Source of the DNA: a bacterium
GTDB lineage: Bacteria > Verrucomicrobiota > Verrucomicrobiia > Methylacidiphilales > Verrucolacustridaceae
Assembly: GCA_009921985.1 (NCBI GenBank)
Contig: RFWS01000032.1
Location: 1-10,728, forward strand
Reading direction: 5' to 3'
DNA: 10,728 bases
In this document: positions 7,798-10,728 of the stretch, one piece after another
How the letters are laid out: every line of letters starts with the position of its first letter
Position numbering within the stretch: position 1 is the first letter of the stretch
Program-made: the position numbers and the translations under genes
Notes under the pieces: model-generated
Seen by the model: only the letters and a program-made list of their open reading frames with translations
The model's database searches: none
Told to the model about the DNA's origin: nothing

Positions 7798-9075
7798 ATG
7801 AAGGCATCCGATCTGCGGGGGATTCTTACCTATATTCCCAGCTTCCGGGACAAGCTCTTCGTCCTCAGCGTGGATAGCGCCGTGCTGGAGGATGAGCGGG
7901 CAGCCAGCCTATTTCTTGATATTTCGGTTTTGCGGAGCCTGAACATCCGGGTGGCGCTGGTGCACGGGGCCAGTGCCCGGATCAAAAAGATGGCGACCGA
8001 GATGAAGCTCAAGCCATCCGATGTGGATGGCTTGGGAGTGACCGACGAGGCGACCTTGCGGGTCGCGGAACGGGCCGCGAACTCCCACAGTCATGACATC
8101 CTGCAGCATTTGGCCGATGTGGATCTCAAGGGAGCGGTGACCAACGCCATCATCGCCCATCCGGCGGGAATCCTGGGCGGAGTTGACCAGCAGTGGACGG
8201 GCCGGGTGGAGAGGGTGGACAGCAAATTTCTCGAAGCGTTGCTCGACAACGGCATCATTCCGGTGATCCCGCCCCTGGGAGTTGACGGGGACGGCCGGAC
8301 TTACCGGGTGAATTCCGACGGCGTGGCTTTGGAGGTGGCCGAGGCATTGCGGGCGGAGAAACTGATCTTCCTGACCGGCAACGGGGATTTACCCAAAAGC
8401 GGGAAAAAGCCTGCACAACTTTCCGTGGAAGAGGCGACGGAGTACCTCAAAAAGAAAAAAGGGGAAATCAGCCAGGAGATGGCCTCCAAGCTTGAACATG
8501 GGTTGCGGGCCTGCAAGGAGGGGGTGAGTCGAGCGCATATTTTGGACGGGCGGGAGGACGAGGCGCTGCTGGATGAGTTGTTTTCCAGCGAAGGTGTGGG
8601 GACGATGATCTACGCCGACGAGTACACCGAAATCCGGAAGGCGATGAAAAAGGACGTGCGGTCGATCATGCGGTTGATCGGGAGTTCGGTGGCGGCGGAG
8701 GAACTCTTGCGACGGACCCGGGCGCAGGTAGCCGCGGATATCGGGGATTACAGCGTGTTCGAGATCGACGGCAACATGGTCGGTTGTGTGGCCGTGCATC
8801 CGCTCGAGGGCAAAACGGCGGAAATGGGATGTCTTTTCGTCGCGCCGGGCCATGAAAACGCCGGGATTGGCAAGAAGCTGATGCTCTATGCGGAAAACCG
8901 GGCTCGGGAGCTGGGTATAAAAAAGTTGATGGCTCTTTCGACCCAAGCGTTCAACTACCTACAGAGCAAGGGTGGTTTCGTGGAAGGAACCGTGGAGATG
9001 TTGCCGGCTGCGCGGAAGGCCTCTTACGAGGCCAGCGGCAGGAATTCGAAGATTCTTTGCAAGGATCTCAGCTGA
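7798..9075 (+). CDS. argA: Amino-acid N-acetyltransferase (N-acetylglutamate synthase), ArgA type
   Basis: Transfers acetyl from acetyl-CoA to glutamate, the first step of arginine biosynthesis in the cytoplasm. The 425-residue protein has the classic ArgA layout. An N-terminal amino-acid-kinase domain (about 15-265) carries DISVLRSLNIRVALVHGASARI (41-62), the VNSDGVALEVAEALRAEKLIFLT strand-helix-strand (171-193) and KLEHGLRACKEGVSRAHIL (231-249); it normally binds arginine as feedback inhibitor. A GNAT domain (about 276-425) has AEMGCLFVAPGHENAGIGKKLM (341-362) as the acetyl-CoA loop, and the typical ending GGFVEGTVEMLP and SKILCKDL. The phosphate-loop analogue is HGAS, as in acetyltransferases of this family and unlike true kinases (HGGG). 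A GGAAGG at 7777-7782 is 15 nt before the ATG, longer than ideal. It follows nfo by 43 nt and is probably in the same transcript. Confidence 0.95.
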   Translation: MKASDLRGILTYIPSFRDKLFVLSVDSAVLEDERAASLFLDISVLRSLNIRVALVHGASARIKKMATEMKLKPSDVDGLGVTDEATLRVAERAANSHSHDILQHLADVDLKGAVTNAIIAHPAGILGGVDQQWTGRVERVDSKFLEALLDNGIIPVIPPLGVDGDGRTYRVNSDGVALEVAEALRAEKLIFLTGNGDLPKSGKKPAQLSVEEATEYLKKKKGEISQEMASKLEHGLRACKEGVSRAHILDGREDEALLDELFSSEGVGTMIYADEYTEIRKAMKKDVRSIMRLIGSSVAAEELLRRTRAQVAADIGDYSVFEIDGNMVGCVAVHPLEGKTAEMGCLFVAPGHENAGIGKKLMLYAENRARELGIKKLMALSTQAFNYLQSKGGFVEGTVEMLPAARKASYEASGRNSKILCKDLS

Positions 9076-9421
9076 CGGGGCGCGGACTGCCCAGAGTCAA
9101 CAGGGCGATGCCGGCGACGGCCAGGCCCATACCCACGAGTTCCAACGCGGAGAGTTGGCGAAGTTCTCCACGGAAGAGGATGCCCACCAAAATCGGCCCC
9201 AGCACCACTAGGGTGTTGGTGAGACTGGAGGCTTTGGCTAGGCCGAAGTGGGACCCCACATAGCCGAAAGCCAGAAATACCAACGGGGAAAGCGCCAGCA
9301 ACCAAAGGAGAAAAAAAGTTTTTTTCTGCTCCCACCAGACTGTTCCGAGGGTATCAGTTACGGTGCTCAAAGCAGCACAGATCAGGACGGCAAACCAAGG
9401 GGAGAGAAACGGATTTTTCAT
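9068..9421 (-). CDS. Small four-helix membrane protein, DMT (EamA/SMR-like) superfamily
   Basis: A 117-residue, strongly hydrophobic protein with four predicted membrane helices (about 8-26, 35-54, 67-84 and 92-111). The ending GELRQLSALELVGMGLAVAGIALL resembles the last helix pair of small drug/metabolite transporters, where a conserved Glu-rich turn precedes a Gly-x6-Gly helix. It has the length of a single SMR unit or half an EamA protein. The first helix carries Asp23 and not the conserved Glu of SMR drug exporters, so drug export should not be assumed. ATG at 9421 is chosen over the open frame that runs back into hinT because it follows a GGGGGG purine run and gives a clean membrane start. 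Substrate unknown. Its stop overlaps the argA stop by 8 nt, and it follows hinT by 43 nt. Confidence 0.82.
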   Translation of the reverse strand: MKNPFLSPWFAVLICAALSTVTDTLGTVWWEQKKTFFLLWLLALSPLVFLAFGYVGSHFGLAKASSLTNTLVVLGPILVGILFRGELRQLSALELVGMGLAVAGIALLTLGSPRPVS

Positions 9422-9464
9422 CCCCCCAGAATACGCCGGGGTTGCGATGGGGAAAGCGGCGGAT

Positions 9465-9809
9465 TCAGCCCGGGGGCCAACCGAGGTGGCGTCCCCCCAG
9501 AAGATGAAGATGAAGATGGGGCACGGTTTCCCCGCCGTCCGGGCCGTTGTTGATAACGAGACGGTAACCGGTTTGGTCCAGTTTCGTTTGGCGGGCGACT
9601 TTTTGGGCGGCGGCAAAAAGGTGGCTGAAGATGCCATGGTGTTCCGGCGGCACGGCCGCATGGCGAGCATGGTGCTGTTTGGGAATGAAAAGAATATGGA
9701 CAGGGGCTTGGGGGGCAATGTCCCGGAAGGCGAGCACGTGGTTATCCTCGTAGACAATGTCGGCTACGACTTCACGGTCGAGGATCCGCTCAAAGATCGT
9801 TTTGGGCAC
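9465..9809 (-). CDS. hinT: HIT-family purine nucleoside phosphoramidase, HinT type
   Basis: A cytoplasmic 114-residue protein, the normal size for HinT, which hydrolyses AMP-lysine and similar nucleoside phosphoramidates. It carries IFERILDREVVADIVYEDNHVLAFRDI at the start, QAPVHILFIPK (34-44), the Asn of LVINNG (84-89) and the histidine triad PHLHLHLLGG, with His98, His100 (nucleophile) and His102. The C-terminal WPPG signature (111-114) marks HinT rather than other HIT branches. Start is GTG at 9809, with a strong AGGAAAGG on the minus strand at 9814-9821 that overlaps the stop codon of the gene before it. Confidence 0.95.
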   Translation of the reverse strand: MPKTIFERILDREVVADIVYEDNHVLAFRDIAPQAPVHILFIPKQHHARHAAVPPEHHGIFSHLFAAAQKVARQTKLDQTGYRLVINNGPDGGETVPHLHLHLLGGRHLGWPPG

Positions 9810-9813
9810 AGGC

Positions 9814-9821
9814 CCTTTCCT
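9814..9821 (-). promoter_or_regulatory. Shine-Dalgarno of hinT
   Basis: The minus strand reads AGGAAAGG four bases before the GTG start at 9809. It decides this GTG as the start, and its first bases form the TAG stop of the upstream gene, so termination and reinitiation are adjacent. Confidence 0.75.
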
Positions 9822-10380
9822 ACCAGATGGTCAGTTCGAGGAGTTGGGGGCCGAAGTGACGGGCACGGGCGCGGATGAAATGAACAATCTCGTCGTTGAG
9901 ACGCTGGCAGGAAGCCCTCCAGGAGGAGGCGCCGGACAGGGCCAACACGCAGGAACGAAGACCTTCCAGACGGAGAACTGAGGAAAGAGAGGTGACTTTT
10001 TCATCCACGATGGTGGCGAGGCGTTGGAAAAAGATCATTTCCAAGGGGGCTTCCTTGGCGAGGGCGGCCAAGTTGATGGAGGGAGAGGAGGAGGCGAGTT
10101 CGAAATGGCGGGCGATGGCGGGGCAACCGATGCCGGTGAGGGAGCGGCGCAAAATCATTTCCAAGGTGTCTCTTTCAATGATGGGGCGAATGAAGTCATT
10201 CCTGAGGTAATGCAGGACTGCCCGGGCGACCTCTGGAGCCAGCGGCCACTCCTGATGGCCGGCGCGGGACGCGGCTTTTTCCAAGGAGAGCACCAACCAA
10301 GGCTCGTCCAGACGGGTGGGCTGGACTCCGGGGGCGGAGACCAGGGGCAGAGGCCGGGAGAGGGCTTCTTTAGCGGCCAC
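9820..10380 (-). CDS. Unrecognised 186-residue protein after nrdR, with ATP-cone-like N-terminal pattern
   Basis: I do not recognise this gene. From GTG 10380 it gives 186 residues, mostly predicted helix, with no signal peptide, TM segment or Cys cluster. The frame stays open to 10452, but that stretch overlaps nrdR by far more and is poor in sense, so the GTG, overlapping the nrdR stop by 11 nt, is the preferred start. Residues about 28-96 (SLEKAASRAG, then EVARAVLHYLR, IERDTLEMILRRSLTGIGCPAIARHFEL) follow the helix order of an ATP-cone, including a Ser/Ala-Leu-xx-Ala opening, a middle helix pair, and the closing Gly-x-x-x-x-Ala-xx-Tyr/Phe. The family's catalytic-site markers for nucleotide binding are not clear. 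Residues 100-186 are helical with a C-terminal hydrophobic end (LLELTIW). Tight placement between nrdR and hinT suggests one transcript. A role near NrdR or ribonucleotide reductase control is inference only. Confidence 0.8.
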   Translation of the reverse strand: MAAKEALSRPLPLVSAPGVQPTRLDEPWLVLSLEKAASRAGHQEWPLAPEVARAVLHYLRNDFIRPIIERDTLEMILRRSLTGIGCPAIARHFELASSSPSINLAALAKEAPLEMIFFQRLATIVDEKVTSLSSVLRLEGLRSCVLALSGASSWRASCQRLNDEIVHFIRARARHFGPQLLELTIW

Positions 10381-10728
10381 CGAGGCTTTTGACTTCGCTG
10401 ACAAAATCGCGGGCATCTCGAAACTGGCGGTAGACCGATGCGAAGCGGACATAGGCGACCTCGTCCAGTTTCTTCAGGGCATCCATGATCTTTTCGCCGA
10501 TGGCGGTGGTGGGGATTTCCCGACCGTACTTTTGCTCCAGATCCTCGATTAATTTATCCGCCGTTTTATCAATGAGTTCGGGGCTGACGGGCCGCTTTTC
10601 ACAGGCCTTGACGAACCCCATCACGATCTTGCGGCGGTCAAAGGGCTCGTATCGGCCATCGCGCTTGATGACCCGGAGATCCTCCCGTTCAATCTCCTCG
10701 TAGGTGGTGAACCGGTAGTTGCAGGACA
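10370..10728 (-). CDS. nrdR: Transcriptional repressor NrdR, 5' end outside the window
   Basis: NrdR represses ribonucleotide reductase genes by binding NrdR boxes as a zinc-finger protein whose ATP-cone senses ATP and dATP. 118 residues are visible; the family is about 150-160, so roughly the first 35 residues, with most of the zinc ribbon, lie beyond the right edge. Seen are the end of the ribbon (one Cys of the last Cys pair, then NYRFTTYE), the linker EIEREDLRVIKRDGR, and the whole ATP-cone beginning YEPFDRRKIVMGFVKACEKRPV and running through EKIMDALKKLDEVAYVRFASVYRQFRD, which is the family's diagnostic ending. Expression upstream cannot be judged here. It is the first visible gene of a minus-strand cluster with the 186-residue protein, hinT and the small membrane protein. 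Confidence 0.95.
   Translation of the reverse strand, partial: SCNYRFTTYEEIEREDLRVIKRDGRYEPFDRRKIVMGFVKACEKRPVSPELIDKTADKLIEDLEQKYGREIPTTAIGEKIMDALKKLDEVAYVRFASVYRQFRDARDFVSEVKSLGGR

Noticed and set aside
9422..9757. N-terminal extension of the small membrane protein
   Set aside because: The frame lies over hinT; it lacks hydrophobic segments typical of this family and ATG 9421 is well placed.
10381..10452. Longer start for the 186-residue protein
   Set aside because: Would overlap nrdR by 83 nt; GTG at 10380 gives the usual short overlap.

Overview
The window carries ten protein-coding genes packed almost end to end. I see no RNA gene, mobile element, CRISPR array or gene-free stretch longer than about 60 bases. 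GC content is high throughout and shows no obvious foreign segment. The gene set points to a Gram-negative bacterium with an AsmA-type envelope protein. The eukaryote/archaeal-type dimeric glycyl-tRNA synthetase and a receiver/kinase-like/FGE-like fusion suggest the PVC group, perhaps Verrucomicrobiota. That placement is inference from family flavour, not proof.

Left block: the 3' part of trpG/pabA (1-510, +) runs into a convergent minus-strand cluster read right to left: glyS (3138-4508), larB (2430-3131) and a 619-residue multidomain membrane protein (516-2375). glyS and larB are 6 nt apart, and larB and the membrane protein 54 nt apart, so the three are probably one transcript.

Middle block: from the glyS start region a plus-strand cluster leaves in the other direction: a large AsmA-like protein (about 4507-6930), nfo (endonuclease IV, 6927-7754, ATGA overlap) and argA (N-acetylglutamate synthase, 7798-9075). 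The candidate starts of glyS and the AsmA-like gene share the same CATG, so any divergent promoters must lie inside coding sequence.

Right block: a minus-strand cluster enters from the right edge: nrdR (5' end cut off), an unrecognised 186-residue protein, hinT and a small four-helix DMT-type membrane protein, whose 3' end overlaps that of argA by 8 nt.

Most of the window is housekeeping: translation, arginine and tryptophan or folate biosynthesis, DNA repair, ribonucleotide reductase control and nickel-pincer cofactor synthesis. The two least ordinary items are the membrane protein at 516-2375, which looks like a degenerate receiver plus pseudokinase plus transmembrane helix plus cysteine-less FGE-like domain, and the 186-residue protein after nrdR, part of which has an ATP-cone-like pattern. 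I found no convincing new multi-gene system.
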